Source of the DNA: Corynebacterium occultum
GTDB lineage: Bacteria > Actinomycetota > Actinomycetes > Mycobacteriales > Mycobacteriaceae
Assembly (NCBI RefSeq): GCF_009734425.1
Contig: NZ_CP046455.1
Span: forward strand, 1-64,000
Length of the DNA: 64,000 nucleotides
Reading direction: 5' to 3'
The translations under genes and the position numbers were made by a program. Positions 1-11,875 of the stretch are shown piece after piece; positions within the stretch are counted from its first letter, which is position 1, and the number at the start of each line of letters is the position of its first letter. The notes beneath the pieces were generated by a model. That model was not told the origin of the DNA and made no database searches. It worked only from the letters and a program-made list of their open reading frames with translations.

Positions 1-1779
1 GTGACGGAGAACCCATCTTCTCTCGCCGAAACATGGCAACAGGTGGTCGCAGAACTCCTGCATGAGTCAGAGCGTCCGGACTCAGAGATCCCGACCTTGA
101 CCCACCAGCAGAAGGCCTATCTGAAGCTGGCGCGGCCGATTGTCCTCGTCCAGGGTTATGCCGTTTTGGCGACCCCGCACACCATGGCCAAGCAGGTCGT
201 GGAAAATGATCTCGGCGAATACATCTCCAAGGTGCTGTCCAAGCAGATGGGTCACCCCTGCAGCCTGGCAGTCAGTGTCGAGCCCCACGCCCTGGCGGCG
301 GAAGAGGCCTCCAAGGAGATTCCCCGCGCCCCCGGCACATTCTGGGAAGAAAACATCACCCCGGAGCAACAGCCGAACCAGGGTGGGCCGCAGCAGACGG
401 TGGCCAATCAGCCGCCGCAGCACCAGAATCAGCAACCCCATCAGTCTGGGAGGGGACAGCAGTTCCCCCCGCAGGGGTATCCGGACCATAACTACCAGGA
501 ACAGCAGTTCCAGGATCCGGCTTACCAGAACCCGAATTTCCGGAATCAGAATTTCCGGGACCCGAATTTCAATAACTACGGTGCGAACCAGGACTTTTCC
601 GGCAACCAGGAGTTCTCCGGTGGCGGCTGGAGTCCCAGCCACGCCCCGGCTCAGCAGTTTGACGCCGGCTCCGGCCGGCAGCAGCAGAGTCCCAACTTTG
701 ATCGTCGCCTGCCGCGGGAAAAACCCGCACACAACCCGAACAAGGAACGTTCGCTGAACCCGAAGTACACCTTCGAGTCCTTCGTGATCGGCTCCTCCAA
801 CCGCTTCGCCAATGGTGCGGCCGTCGCAGTGGCGGAGAATCCGGCGAAAGCCTATAACCCGCTGTTCATCTGGGGTGGTTCGGGACTGGGAAAAACCCAT
901 CTGCTGCATGCGGCCGGTAACTACGCCCATGTGCTGCAGCCGGGCCTGCGGATCAAGTATGTCTCGAGTGAGGAATTCACCAACGACTACATCAACTCGG
1001 TCCGTGATGACCGCCAGGAATCCTTCAAGCGGCGCTACCGCAACCTGGACATCCTGATGGTTGATGACATCCAGTTCCTCGAGGGCAAGGAAGGCACCCA
1101 GGAAGAGTTCTTCCACACCTTCAACGCCCTGCATCAGGCGGATAAGCAGATCATCCTCTCCTCGGACCGTCCGCCGAAGCAGCTGACCACCCTCGAGGAT
1201 CGTCTGCGGACCCGTTTCGAGGGTGGATTGATCACTGATATCCAGCCCCCGGATCTGGAGACCCGAATTGCCATTCTGATGAAGAAGGCACAGGCGGACG
1301 GCACTCTCGTGGACCGTGACGTGCTGGAGATGATTGCTTCCCGTTTCGAGTCCTCCATCCGCGAGCTTGAAGGTGCGTTGATCCGTGTCTCGGCCTACTC
1401 TTCCCTGATCAATCAGCCGATTGACATGAAGATGGCGGAGATTGCGCTGCGTGACATTCTCCCGGAGGATGCCGATGTGGAGATCACCGCAGCGGCGATC
1501 ATGGAGGTCACCGCCGACTACTTCGATATCACCCTGGACACTCTCCGGGGCGCCGGCAAGACCCGCGCGGTGGCTCATGCCCGCCAACTGGCGATGTACC
1601 TCTGCCGGGAGCTGACGGACTTGTCGCTGCCTAAGATCGGTGACCAGTTCGGCGGCAAGGACCACACCACCGTCATGTACGCCGACCGCAAGATCCGCAA
1701 GGAAATGAAGGAAAAGCGCGACACCTACGATGAAATTCAGTCCCTGACCCAGCTGATCAAGAACCGCAGCCGCGGCTAA
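1..1779 (+). CDS. dnaA: Chromosomal replication initiator DnaA
   Basis: DnaA is the AAA+ ATPase that binds DnaA boxes at oriC and melts the origin. The 592-residue product starts at GTG 1. It has an N-terminal interaction domain (about 1-110), then an unusually long Gln/Asn/Pro-rich linker (about 115-240) with repeated NF/NQ units. The AAA+ core carries Walker [10 protein letters not shown] near residue 291 and Walker B MVDDIQF near 355. The C-terminal DNA-binding domain has the DnaA signature [16 protein letters not shown] strong hairpin follows the stop, and the DnaA-box region and dnaN lie downstream, the usual actinobacterial order. The linker is poorly conserved in the family and looks low-complexity here. 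Identification is certain. Confidence 0.99.
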   Translation: MTENPSSLAETWQQVVAELLHESERPDSEIPTLTHQQKAYLKLARPIVLVQGYAVLATPHTMAKQVVENDLGEYISKVLSKQMGHPCSLAVSVEPHALAAEEASKEIPRAPGTFWEENITPEQQPNQGGPQQTVANQPPQHQNQQPHQSGRGQQFPPQGYPDHNYQEQQFQDPAYQNPNFRNQNFRDPNFNNYGANQDFSGNQEFSGGGWSPSHAPAQQFDAGSGRQQQSPNFDRRLPREKPAHNPNKERSLNPKYTFESFVIGSSNRFANGAAVAVAENPAKAYNPLFIWGGSGLGKTHLLHAAGNYAHVLQPGLRIKYVSSEEFTNDYINSVRDDRQESFKRRYRNLDILMVDDIQFLEGKEGTQEEFFHTFNALHQADKQIILSSDRPPKQLTTLEDRLRTRFEGGLITDIQPPDLETRIAILMKKAQADGTLVDRDVLEMIASRFESSIRELEGALIRVSAYSSLINQPIDMKMAEIALRDILPEDADVEITAAAIMEVTADYFDITLDTLRGAGKTRAVAHARQLAMYLCRELTDLSLPKIGDQFGGKDHTTVMYADRKIRKEMKEKRDTYDEIQSLTQLIKNRSRG

Positions 1780-1796
1780 GCTCCACCCAGGAAACA

Positions 1797-1834
1797 CAAA
1801 ACCTGCGCTCCCATGGGATGGGGCGCAGGTTTTG
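1797..1834 (+). terminator. Terminator after dnaA
   Basis: A GC-rich inverted repeat begins AAACCTGCGC and returns as GCGCAGGTTTT, ending in a short T run 18 bases after the dnaA stop codon. This is a typical intrinsic terminator. Confidence 0.8.
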
Positions 1835-1929
1835 CCATTTCTGGCCCCTCTTATCCCCGCTCCGGCCTCGGACACACTGCGCTGAACTGCAGTTTTAGTG
1901 GGGGAGGGGGGTTTTCGTGCGGCGCGTAG

Positions 1930-2210
1930 AAAAACTATCCACAAAGTTATTCACACCTGTGTAATTACACAATTGTAATTATGTGATCCTCATCACTTTT
2001 GGAGGAGCTTCCCGAGCCCGAAAAAGCTGTGCACAACCACCCTCCAGCTGTGCACTCCCTGCTCAGAGCTGTGGAAGGATTGTGGATAGATTTCCGGGAT
2101 TTAAAGTTATCCACAATTGAGTCGAGTTATCCACAGGCTATCCACAGCCCCGCGCACAGCCCGGATTCCATCGACTAGCTTGTGATTCAGCCCTTCATCC
2201 ACAGAGTGCA
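1930..2210. other. oriC: Chromosomal origin oriC with DnaA boxes
   Basis: The dnaA-dnaN gap holds a cluster of DnaA boxes: CTATCCACA at 1935 and 2138, TTATTCACA at 1947, the reverse form TGTGGATAG at 2081, and perfect TTATCCACA at 2107 and 2127. A near-match lies at 2195. An AT-rich, partly palindromic stretch (about 1960-1985, TAATTACACAATTGTAATTA) sits between the first boxes and is a plausible unwinding element. Its position between dnaA and dnaN is the standard actinobacterial origin. Box positions were read by eye; exact origin limits are inferred. The rest of the gap, 2211-2509, has no gene but contains a GAATGACAAGAATT motif at 2445 that recurs near 51.76 kb. Confidence 0.9.
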
Positions 2211-2509
2211 CAGGACTTACTGTTGTTACTGTCTTTTAACTAGATATAACTAAAGAAGAAAGAGGGAGTGGGGACAACTTGGTGATGAGGTCCCGGAAAC
2301 GCAGTGCTCCGGGAGCAAATCTTTGAATAACAAGTTTCGGGCCCTGAGCAATCACGGGTACCGTGAGTTTGTAATTCCCAAAGGCCCGCACTTTTCCGGT
2401 GCGTGCCAAAACCTGTAATTCACCTGCCCTTCCGGGACGCCCCGGAATGACAAGAATTTCTCCGTTCAAGATTTTCCGCCTTCAGAAACACACAAGGAGC
2501 CGAGCAGCC

Positions 2510-3712
2510 ATGGAGTCCCAAGCCGTGTCATTCCGGGTAGCCAAGGATGACCTGGCCAACGCAGTCGCCTGGGTCGCAAGAAACCTGCCGAGCAAGGTGA
2601 CCCAGCCGGTGCTGCGCGCCATGCTGATCACCGCCGATGACAACGGCCTCGAACTCGCAGGCTTCGACTACGAGGTGTCCACCAAGGTCCGCCTCTCCGC
2701 CGAGGTCATCGAACCCGGCCGGATTGCCGTTGCCGGCAAGCTCATCGCAGAAATCACCAACACCCTGCCCAATAAGCCGGTCGAGCTGAAGGTTGAGGGC
2801 TCTAAAGTCCTGCTGACCTGTGGTTCCTCCCGCTTCGAGCTGCCCCTGATTCCGCTGGATGATTACCCTCAGCTCCCGGAACTTCCGGAGACCACCGGCA
2901 CCATCAACCCCCAGCTCTTCACCGAAGCCATCACCCAGGTGGCCACCGCCGCCGGCCGGGATGACACCCTTCCCATGCTGACCGGCGTCAATGTCGAGAT
3001 CAACGGCAACCAGGTCCAGATGGCCGCCACCGACCGTTTCCGACTGGCCCTGCGGACCTTCGAATGGAACCCCGTCGACCCGGATATCCAGGCCCGACTG
3101 CTGCTGCCGGCGAAGACCCTGCTGGAAAACGCCCGCACCCTCGACCAACACCAGGCCCAGCCGGTGGAGATCGCTGTGGGCACCGGCGAACAGATCGGCC
3201 GGGAGGGACTCTTCGGCGTCCACACCGAAAACCGGGAGACCACCACCCGCATGCTCGATGCTGACTTCCCGAACATTCACCCTCTCCTGCCCAAGGTCCA
3301 CACCTCCATGGCCTGCATCCCAATCGCCCCGCTGCAGGAGGCCATCCGCCGTGTCAGTCTGGTCACGGAGCGCAACGCCCAGATCCGGATGCAGTTCGCT
3401 CCGGGTCAGGTCATCCTCTCCGCCGGCGGCACCGATTCCGGGCACGCCGAGGAAACCATCGAATGTGATTTCGTCGGTCGCGAAGAACTGATCATCGCCT
3501 TCAACCCCGGCTACCTCAAGGACGGCCTGGCAGTTGTCCCCACCGAGAAGGTCGTCTTCGGCTTCACTGAGCCCTCCCGCTCTGCGATCCTGCTGCCGGA
3601 ACCGGACGTTTTCAAGGAAAATGGCATGCCGGAACCCGAAGCTGACGGCAGTTTCCCCACCCCGGAGACCAATTTCACCTACCTGCTCATGCCGGTGCGG
3701 CTGCCGGGCTAA
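2510..3712 (+). CDS. dnaN: DNA polymerase III beta sliding clamp
   Basis: This is the ring-shaped processivity factor that tethers DNA polymerase III to DNA. I chose ATG 2510 (protein begins MESQAVSFRVAKDDL), because AAGGAG lies 8-13 bases upstream and the in-frame codons before it are not clamp-like. The result is 400 residues, close to the family's usual size. The three clamp subdomains can be followed: an N-terminal part with VSTKVRLSAEVIEPG, a middle part with DRFRLALRTFEW, and the C-terminal end TYLLMPVRLPG, which is the classic beta-clamp terminus. It lies downstream of oriC and upstream of recF. Confidence 0.98.
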   Translation: MESQAVSFRVAKDDLANAVAWVARNLPSKVTQPVLRAMLITADDNGLELAGFDYEVSTKVRLSAEVIEPGRIAVAGKLIAEITNTLPNKPVELKVEGSKVLLTCGSSRFELPLIPLDDYPQLPELPETTGTINPQLFTEAITQVATAAGRDDTLPMLTGVNVEINGNQVQMAATDRFRLALRTFEWNPVDPDIQARLLLPAKTLLENARTLDQHQAQPVEIAVGTGEQIGREGLFGVHTENRETTTRMLDADFPNIHPLLPKVHTSMACIPIAPLQEAIRRVSLVTERNAQIRMQFAPGQVILSAGGTDSGHAEETIECDFVGREELIIAFNPGYLKDGLAVVPTEKVVFGFTEPSRSAILLPEPDVFKENGMPEPEADGSFPTPETNFTYLLMPVRLPG

Positions 3713-3720
3713 ACCTCGGC

Positions 3721-3757
3721 CCTTCCCCCTGCGGGATATCTCCCCAGGGGGGAAGGA
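3721..3757 (+). terminator. Hairpin after dnaN
   Basis: CCTTCCCCCT pairs with AGGGGGGAAGG around a short loop, followed by a T-containing stretch, 8 bases after the dnaN stop. It may terminate or attenuate transcription before recF. Confidence 0.55.
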
Positions 3758-3803
3758 ATTGTGTTTTCCAAGGTCAGCGAAGTGTGTGGACAGGTGAGTT
3801 TTA

Positions 3804-5027
3804 GTGCATATCCGGCAATTACAGCTCCGTGATTTCCGCTCCTGGCCCGAACTCAACCTCGACCTGGAACCCGGGGTCACGGTTTTTGTCGGACGCAATG
3901 GTTTCGGCAAAACCAATATCGTCGAAGCCATCGGCTACACCGCGCACCTTTCCTCACATCGCGTCAGCCACGACGCCCCGCTGGTGCGTGCCGGCGCAAC
4001 CAACGCCCGCGTCTCGACGATCGCGGTCAACCAGGGTCGGGAGCTGAACACCCACCTGCTGATCAAGGCTCATGCGGCAAATCAGGCCCAGCTCAACCGC
4101 ACCCGCCTGAGCTCACCCCGGGAACTGCTCGGGGTGGTCAAGACGGTGCTCTTCGCCCCGGAGGATCTGTCTCTGGTCCGCGGGGAACCAGCGGAAAGAC
4201 GTCGCTACCTCGACGACATCATCGCCACCCGCACCCCCCGTCTGGCCGGGGTCAAGGCAGACTTCGACCGGGTACTCAAACAACGCAACGCCCTGCTAAA
4301 ATCAGCCACCCTGGCGCTGCGCCGCGGATACCACAATGATGAGGGTGCCAGCGCCCTGTCCACCCTGGACATCTGGGACATCCAATTGGCGGGTTTCGGA
4401 TCCCAGGTCATCGCCGCCCGCAAGCAGCTGCTGGTGGAGCTGTCCCGGCATCTTGAGGAGGCCTACACCGGTCTGGCACCGGAATCCCGCCCCGCCCGCC
4501 TGAGCTACCGCAGCACCGTGGATGACACCCTCCGAGAGCTGGTCGGTGACCCGACCGATGAACTGGATCCGCAGATCATCGAGGCGGCGATGCTGGCTGA
4601 ACTGGGTAAGAAAAGACAGCGCGAGATCGAACGCGGCATGTCCCTGATCGGCCCCCACCGAGATGACCTCGATCTGATCCTCGGTGATCAGCCTGCCAAG
4701 GGGTTTGCCAGCCATGGCGAATCCTGGTCCTTCGCCCTCGCTCTCCGGCTGGCGGAATTCGCGTTGCTCCGCACCGACGGCACCGACCCGATTCTGATCC
4801 TGGATGATGTCTTCGCCGAACTGGACCGCAAACGCCGGGAACAGCTGGTGGCGATCGCCACCGATGCCGAACAGATACTGATCACCGCTGCGGTCGACGG
4901 CGATCTTCCCGCTAACCTTGAGGGTGTGGTGCACCGCCACCGGATCACCATGAAAAACACGGAAACCGGCAGATTCTCGGAGTTGGAGGTTGATGAGGGT
5001 GACGATGGAGAATCCCAAAAAACCTGA
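3804..5027 (+). CDS. recF: DNA replication and repair protein RecF
   Basis: RecF is an SMC-like ATPase that helps load RecA at single-strand gaps and stalled forks. GTG 3804 starts [14 protein letters not shown], the canonical RecF N-terminus. Walker [10 protein letters not shown] lies at about residues 30-38. The ABC-type signature region and Walker B ([11 protein letters not shown]) are near the C-terminal end. At 407 residues it is slightly longer than the usual 370-400. It overlaps the start of the DUF721 gene, so the two are probably co-transcribed. Confidence 0.97.
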   Translation: MHIRQLQLRDFRSWPELNLDLEPGVTVFVGRNGFGKTNIVEAIGYTAHLSSHRVSHDAPLVRAGATNARVSTIAVNQGRELNTHLLIKAHAANQAQLNRTRLSSPRELLGVVKTVLFAPEDLSLVRGEPAERRRYLDDIIATRTPRLAGVKADFDRVLKQRNALLKSATLALRRGYHNDEGASALSTLDIWDIQLAGFGSQVIAARKQLLVELSRHLEEAYTGLAPESRPARLSYRSTVDDTLRELVGDPTDELDPQIIEAAMLAELGKKRQREIERGMSLIGPHRDDLDLILGDQPAKGFASHGESWSFALALRLAEFALLRTDGTDPILILDDVFAELDRKRREQLVAIATDAEQILITAAVDGDLPANLEGVVHRHRITMKNTETGRFSELEVDEGDDGESQKT

Positions 5028-5652
5028 ACAATCCCCCGAGACCCCCGGGGACTCCGTGGGTGCGGCCTTCGCTCAGCTACGTGCCGCCGCCAAACAACGT
5101 TCCGGCAAGGCCCCCGACCTTTCCAAACAGGGCCGGAATCAGCTTCCCCGCCAGAAACAGGTGGACCGCGGCATGGTGCCCGGGGTTCCCGGGCTTTCCG
5201 CCGCCGGGAAAAGTACCGCGTCTGGAGAACCGGAGGTGGTCAAGCGCTCACCTCGGGGGCGGCCCACCGGGCCGGATGGACGCCGACTGCCCAAACGTCC
5301 GAACCTGGATAATTTCGGCACCGTACTGGGCAGTGAGATCGTGCGGCGCGGTTGGCGCCGGGAACTGGCCGGCGGTTGGGTGCAGTCCCATTGGCCGGAA
5401 CTGGTCGGTGAGAAGATCGCGCAGCACACCAAGGTGGAGATGCTGAAGGATAAGGCACTGTTCATAACCTGTGATTCGACCGCCTGGGCGACGAATCTGC
5501 GGATGATGCAGCGTCAGATCCTCCAGGCCATTGCCGCGAAAGTTGGGCCGGATGTGATTTCAGAGCTGAAGATTTTCGGCCCGAAGGCACCGAACTGGCG
5601 CAAGGGGCCACTTCATGTGAAGGGCCGGGGACCCCGGGACACCTGGGGCTAG
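4999..5652 (+). CDS. DUF721 protein of the dnaA-gyrB region
   Basis: This is a conserved actinobacterial protein of unknown biochemical function, almost always found between recF and gyrB. The N-terminal 90 residues are basic and Pro-rich, probably disordered. The C-terminal DUF721 domain contains [20 protein letters not shown] and a segment ending LRMMQRQIL. Several starts compete: TTG 4990, ATG 4993, GTG 4999 and ATG 5005. I prefer GTG 4999 because GGAGG (4985-4989) is then 9 bases away. The gene overlaps the recF end by about 29 bases. Gene identity is solid; the exact start is uncertain. Confidence 0.88.
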   Translation: MTMENPKKPEQSPETPGDSVGAAFAQLRAAAKQRSGKAPDLSKQGRNQLPRQKQVDRGMVPGVPGLSAAGKSTASGEPEVVKRSPRGRPTGPDGRRLPKRPNLDNFGTVLGSEIVRRGWRRELAGGWVQSHWPELVGEKIAQHTKVEMLKDKALFITCDSTAWATNLRMMQRQILQAIAAKVGPDVISELKIFGPKAPNWRKGPLHVKGRGPRDTWG

Positions 5653-5822
5653 AGGGCCCTGATCAGTACAAACGTGCTAATCAGGGCGGAGTGCCGGAAT
5701 GTTTCATATTTTTTTATGAGATTTCGCTAGGTATGGCGTTAGGTGAGCTGGGGATTTTCAGTTTTCGGTACCTCAGTGCGATTGTGGCGGGTTTGGCATC
5801 CGGGTAGGTAGGGGGCCACTAA

Positions 5823-7940
<2,118 letters not shown>

Positions 7941-7992
7941 GCTTCTGGCACAGCTGAACCAGTACTGGTTGCGGCACCGTGTTGCCAGGCTT

Positions 7993-8029
7993 CCCGGGAC
8001 CCCGTCGTTTCTTTCGTCGGGGGCCCGGG
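7993..8029 (+). terminator. Hairpin after gyrB
   Basis: CCCGGGACCCCG pairs with CGGGGGCCCGGG around a T-rich loop, about 50 bases after the gyrB stop, followed by TTTCTGCTTTC. It is probably the gyrB terminator. Confidence 0.65.
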
Positions 8030-8104
8030 TTTCTGCTTTCCGGAGATCATGATGGATATCCTGTGACACAGTGACCCCGTGGTGGAAGATGAGGCCGAAA
8101 ACTG

Positions 8105-8989
8105 ATGAATGACAGGAATTTCCAGGTGCCGGTGACACTACCTGGAGGAGCGTCCAGCCCGATAGACCTCTGGCTACCCGTTCCGGGTTCAGAGGCAACG
8201 CAACCCCTGGTGATGGTCTGGCCGGGTTTCGGAATGGGGGCTCGTTACTACCGCCCCATTGCGGAGGAGCTGGCGGCACGGGGATACCCGGTCGCCATCG
8301 GGGAACTCCGTGGCCAGGGTGCCAGCACTGCCCGGGCCAGCCGTGACCTGGCCTGGGGCTATCATGATCTGGCCGCAGTGGATTATCCGGAGAGCATTCG
8401 GGTGGCCAAGACCCACCTCGGATTGCCGGCGGATCATCCCACCGTATTGCTGGCCCATTCCATGGGTGGGCAGATCGGGGCGCTCTTTTTGTCCCGGCCG
8501 GAATCACAGGAACTCAATGTTCGGGGCATGTTCGGGGTGGGTAGCGGTTCCCCTTATCTGCGGAGCTTTCCCACCCCGATGCGGCGTCGGCTCCGGCTGG
8601 GCACCATTTTCCTCGGCAGGATCGGCGGAGCCCTGGGTTTCTGGCCGGGCAAGGTGTTCGGGTGGGATCCGGTGGGTTATGGTCGGCAGTCCGGCACGCA
8701 TATGAGGGAGTGGTGTCGGCTGGCGCGGGAGAACACCTTTGCGGGACTAACCGGTGCTGATCAGGACTATCCCTTGGCGCTGAGGCTGGTGACCCTTCCG
8801 GTACAACTGTGCTACTTCGGCAATGATCTGGATTGCCCCCGGGATTCAGCTGTGGCGTTGGCACAACACCTGCCGGCCGCGGCACTGGAGGTTGAGGAGT
8901 TGGCCGGGGATCTGGGGCACAACCGATGGGCCAGGCAGCCGCAGATTGTGGCGGACCGTTTCGGGGAGTTCTGTCAGGGCCTCCCATGA
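8105..8989 (+). CDS. Alpha/beta hydrolase, serine hydrolase type
   Basis: The 294-residue product is an alpha/beta-hydrolase-fold protein, possibly an esterase or lipase-like enzyme; the substrate is unknown. The nucleophile elbow AHSMGG places the catalytic serine at about residue 119, and VMVWPGFGMGARYY near residue 40 looks like the oxyanion-hole region. The closing DLGHNRW motif supplies the likely catalytic histidine. There is no signal peptide, so it should be cytoplasmic. It stands alone between gyrB and a convergent regulator, and its last 16 bases overlap the end of that regulator gene. Confidence 0.85.
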   Translation: MNDRNFQVPVTLPGGASSPIDLWLPVPGSEATQPLVMVWPGFGMGARYYRPIAEELAARGYPVAIGELRGQGASTARASRDLAWGYHDLAAVDYPESIRVAKTHLGLPADHPTVLLAHSMGGQIGALFLSRPESQELNVRGMFGVGSGSPYLRSFPTPMRRRLRLGTIFLGRIGGALGFWPGKVFGWDPVGYGRQSGTHMREWCRLARENTFAGLTGADQDYPLALRLVTLPVQLCYFGNDLDCPRDSAVALAQHLPAAALEVEELAGDLGHNRWARQPQIVADRFGEFCQGLP

Positions 8990-10196
8990 CCTTTGGGTGA
9001 GGAAGACAGGGTGGCCAGGGGGTCCTGCCAGAGGCGATACAGCGCGACCTGGCGGGCTGCATTCCGGAGGATGTTCCTGCCCGCGCGCTGGATCCGGAAA
9101 TCCCCCGGACCGCCCTGATGCTCCCGCAGCATGGCTATGATCAGCTGCAGTTCCTGCGGATCCAGGGTGAAGGCCTCGCCGGCAAAGACCAGGGAATCGG
9201 GGCCCACCACATCCACCGCCAGCCGAATCAGCTCAACGAGTAAGCGGGCCCTGGCATCGAAGATTTCCCTGGCCAGGGGGAGTTGGGCCGCCTGGTGGAC
9301 CAGGTGTCCGAAGTCGACTGCCTCCACACCGCGGGCCCGGGCCGCATGTAGTACACCTGTATTACTCAGGGGATGGATATGTCCGGGCAGGTCGAGACTG
9401 ATATTCAGGAACTCACCTGAAATGGCGATATGGCGGAAAGGACGTGGATCCCGACCCTGATGGGGGCGGTGCACCGCACCGTGAAACATCCAGGCATGGG
9501 CCACCACCTCACGGGCGTAGAAGTAGAGGGTGGAGCCTGATATGGCGACATCACTTTCCCCCAGGGGACGGGAGAGCAGTTCGATGGCGGCCATGGCGGT
9601 GACGCCCGTGGCCACCTCCACGGGATGGCCCAGTTCCGCGGAGAGTATCGCTGCGGCGGGAATATCCTCCCAGCGGTAGTTCGGGGAGGAGATGCAGCCA
9701 TTCTGGTTGATATGGGTGGAGAAGGCGGCGCCGACCCCTGGTAGGTGAGGGCAGCCCCTGCCCCAGACGCACAAGTTCCCGGGCAGCCGTGCTCAGGGCC
9801 TGGGCGGCAGGTATCTCCGGCACCGGCAGTGCGATGGTGCGTTCCCGGATCACCCTGCCAGCTCCATCGCTGATCACCAGCACGGTACTGCGGACTCCCA
9901 CGTGCACGCCCCAGAACACCAGGTGGCGGCCGTCCAGGCGCAGAACCGCCCGGGGACGGCCGGCCTGGGCCGTTTCCTTGCCGGGATTGGTCTGTTCCAC
10001 CAGACCTGCCTCCATCAGGGCACTGACATGTCGGGTGATGCTCGGTTGGGAGTGCCCGAGGGTGTCGCGGATGAGGGGACGGGTGGCTTCCGGAAGGGTG
10101 CGGATCTGGTGCAGCACCCTGGCCACGGGCAACCCGGGCAGGGTGAAGTGGAGGGTGTTGCTAGTGTGTTGCGCGGCAAGAGGGGGGGGAGGCCAT
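8974..10196 (-). pseudogene. ssuR: Frameshifted ROK-family regulator, SsuR-like
   Basis: Two overlapping minus-strand frames together encode one ROK-type repressor/activator. The upstream frame (10132 down to about 9740) has a winged HTH (VLHQIRTLPEATRPLIRDTL, then SITRHVSALMEAGL) and the start of the ROK domain. The downstream frame (about 9740 to 8974) continues with GVGAAFSTHINQNGCISSPN and the sugar-kinase-like fold. They join if one base is removed near 9735-9760, for example in the GGGG run. A second shift at an 8-base C run (10182-10189) separates the frame from a good ATG at 10196. In C. glutamicum the sulfonate regulator ssuR lies between gyrB and gyrA, and an exact McbR palindrome is upstream here, so the symbol is likely. 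Natural decay or sequencing error cannot be separated. Confidence 0.72.
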
Positions 10197-10207
10197 GAGG
10201 AAAAGCC

Positions 10208-10223
10208 TAGACCGATGGGTCTA
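10208..10223. promoter_or_regulatory. McbR-type operator
   Basis: The sequence TAGAC-CGATGG-GTCTA is an exact match to TAGAC-N6-GTCTA, the binding motif of McbR, the corynebacterial repressor of sulfur metabolism. It lies 12-27 bases upstream of the candidate ATG of the ssuR-like gene on the minus strand. In C. glutamicum, ssuR is an McbR target, so position and motif agree. Binding is inferred. The rest of the 10197-10522 gap has no gene that I can support. Confidence 0.72.
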
Positions 10224-10522
10224 TTTATTGGAAGAGATGGCGGAAGGGTTTATTGACCCGGCGAGCGACTGGAATAAAAAGCCAGGCCGGGCCGATAAAA
10301 TATCGCTGTGCTGGGATTATGGGGGATGAATTAAAAGTCTCCCAGGGGGCGGTCTGGGCCTGGCTTCATCCGGAATGGAGGTATTTCCCACTCCTATATA
10401 GACAGAATGATCTACTTTCGGGGGCGGGGCTTCGGAGCGCGCTGAAACCCCATATTTCGCCGCTGAACCGGAAAGGGATTCGGCAACTTCCCGGTCATGG
10501 CGCGTTCATGCAACCCACCGCT

Positions 10523-10984
10523 TTAAGCGACGGCGTGCTTCTCGACGACCGTGCCCAAGCCGCCGACGTTCTTGGCGACGATCTTCTCGCCGCGGCCGCG
10601 GATGGCGCGGTAGGCCTTGACGAGAGTGGCGTTTTCGATCTTGTCAGCGCTGCGGTCCGCAGACTTCAACAGGGAATCTGCGACATCCTCGCGGCGGTTC
10701 TCCAGGAAGACCCCGAAGGTGCCGGCAGTGCCAGCCTGGCCGCCACCGGCCGTGGTGTAGTCATCCCAATGGGGCTGCAGGGCTTCCGCCAGGTCCGGCA
10801 GGAAGCGGTCGAGAGCAGTGGTGAGAACGTCGGGGCGGACCTTCTGCACGCCGGCATAGGCACCCTTGACTGCGATGCCGGTCACGCCGGACTGCTCACT
10901 GATGGTGCGCTCGGCGAAATCAGTCAGGTCCCTGACCACGGCTTCGCGGTTGGCACCGGTGAGGGCGGAGGAGAGGTTAGTCAT
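10523..10984 (-). CDS. Conserved small corynebacterial protein (DUF6918-like)
   Basis: This is a 153-residue, mostly helical, cytoplasmic-looking protein starting MTNLSSALTGANREAV at ATG 10984, with AAAGG upstream as a weak ribosome site. It has no signal peptide, membrane segment or catalytic motif I recognise. The pattern (VRDLTDFAERTISEQSG, then VTGIAVKGAYAGVQKV) resembles the actinobacterial family called DUF6918, from memory and unconfirmed. It is a single gene on the minus strand with a long upstream gap (10985-11353), which holds an inverted repeat GTTGTGACT/AGTCACAAC (11198-11252) with a 37-base loop. Function unknown. Confidence 0.75.
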   Translation of the reverse strand: MTNLSSALTGANREAVVRDLTDFAERTISEQSGVTGIAVKGAYAGVQKVRPDVLTTALDRFLPDLAEALQPHWDDYTTAGGGQAGTAGTFGVFLENRREDVADSLLKSADRSADKIENATLVKAYRAIRGRGEKIVAKNVGGLGTVVEKHAVA

Positions 10985-11353
10985 GGGTGGGCCTTTCGGA
11001 TCAGGTGGGACACCAGAGCTTGAAACACAAAAATCCTCGGGGCGGGAGAATCCCACCCCAGGTTCCGTTCTCAGTCTAGTGGAGCGCCACGGCCCGGGTA
11101 CTGAGCTCGCTTTCGCCCCCGGGGATGCTCCCTGAAACAGGAACCCCACTGTCGGGGACACCGTCTAAGAAGGTGTTTTCAACAATGGGGTTGTCTGGTT
11201 GTGACTCTTCCACCGCAGGAACCAATCTCACTTAATTCACTGCAGTCACAACAACCTCAAATGTTACACAATGAAGGGAGGGTCAGCCAAGGGAAATGCA
11301 TGTAAAAGGCCCGGTTTCTCCTACATTCCCCCAACTCCCTCGGAACTTCCTGC

Positions 11354-11635
11354 CTAATCGGCAAGATTTAGTTCCCTGAGGATCAGACAGGACACATCCG
11401 CCAATTCAGTGTTGTGGGAACTCAGCGGTGCCAGACGCAGAATGCTCCGTCGCAGGCTTTCACTGGCCTCGCTGAGGTTGCCGTGGATGCGCACCCCGGA
11501 GATCTCGGCGGTGGTGGTGGCCGCGGCGGCGGCCAGGGCTGCGAGGTCGATGACCTGGGTGCCAAATTCTGCGGCGACCTTATCCGCCACCCCGAGCAGC
11601 TGGGTGGTGCTGAAACCGCGCAGCCGGGGATTCAC
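11354..11635 (-). CDS. Doc/Fic-like protein lacking catalytic motif
   Basis: The 93-residue product starts at GTG 11635 (VNPRLRGFSTTQLLGVADKV). Its GTGA start overlaps the TGA of the upstream RHH gene by four bases, typical of translational coupling in toxin-antitoxin operons. The layout matches Doc toxins: a first helix with TTQLLGVADK, a middle LAALAAAAATT, then a segment SILRLAPLSSHNTELADVS. The last segment sits where Doc and Fic proteins have HPFxDGNKRTA. Only the Asn is kept, so the AMPylation/phosphorylation site appears destroyed. It may be a dead toxin, a regulator, or a diverged family. The assignment rests on pattern and context only. Confidence 0.55.
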   Translation of the reverse strand: MNPRLRGFSTTQLLGVADKVAAEFGTQVIDLAALAAAAATTTAEISGVRIHGNLSEASESLRRSILRLAPLSSHNTELADVSCLILRELNLAD

Positions 11636-11868
11636 CGCTCTTCCCGGCCCTGAAACAGGGCCCGGGAGGTGCGGATGCGGCGTTGGGCGGCGGCGTACTC
11701 GGGCAGGAGCTGGGTGGCCAGATCCTCGACCTCGGCGTCGGCAAGCGTGCGGGTGGCGGTGGTGAGGATGGCCCGGATGGCGGCCTCCTGTTTGCTGCTG
11801 CCCTGAGCCTGGGCGAGAAGGCTCAGGGCGCGGTCCTGTTCCGGAGTCAGTCTCAAAGTCATGGCCAT
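11632..11868 (-). CDS. Ribbon-helix-helix antitoxin-like repressor
   Basis: A 78-residue protein whose start (MTLRLTPEQDRALSLLAQAQ, after an initial MA) is a textbook CopG/Arc ribbon-helix-helix domain: a short beta strand, then SKQEAAIRAIL. Such proteins are dimeric DNA-binding antitoxins that repress their own operon. ATG 11868 lies just 6 bases after TACCAT, a possible -10 box, so the mRNA could be leaderless. Two direct TGGTATCA repeats overlap this promoter. It is the first gene of a two-gene minus-strand operon with the Doc-like gene. The pair lies between the DUF6918-like gene and gyrA. Confidence 0.72.
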   Translation of the reverse strand: MAMTLRLTPEQDRALSLLAQAQGSSKQEAAIRAILTTATRTLADAEVEDLATQLLPEYAAAQRRIRTSRALFQGREER

Positions 11869-11875
11869 GGATAAA

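Noticed and set aside
82..1944. Long minus-strand open frame opposite dnaA
   Set aside because: It is the mirror of a highly conserved gene, has no ribosome site or family motif, and arises from high G+C codon bias. The same applies to antisense frames over gyrB, gyrA, metE, metF and the kinases.
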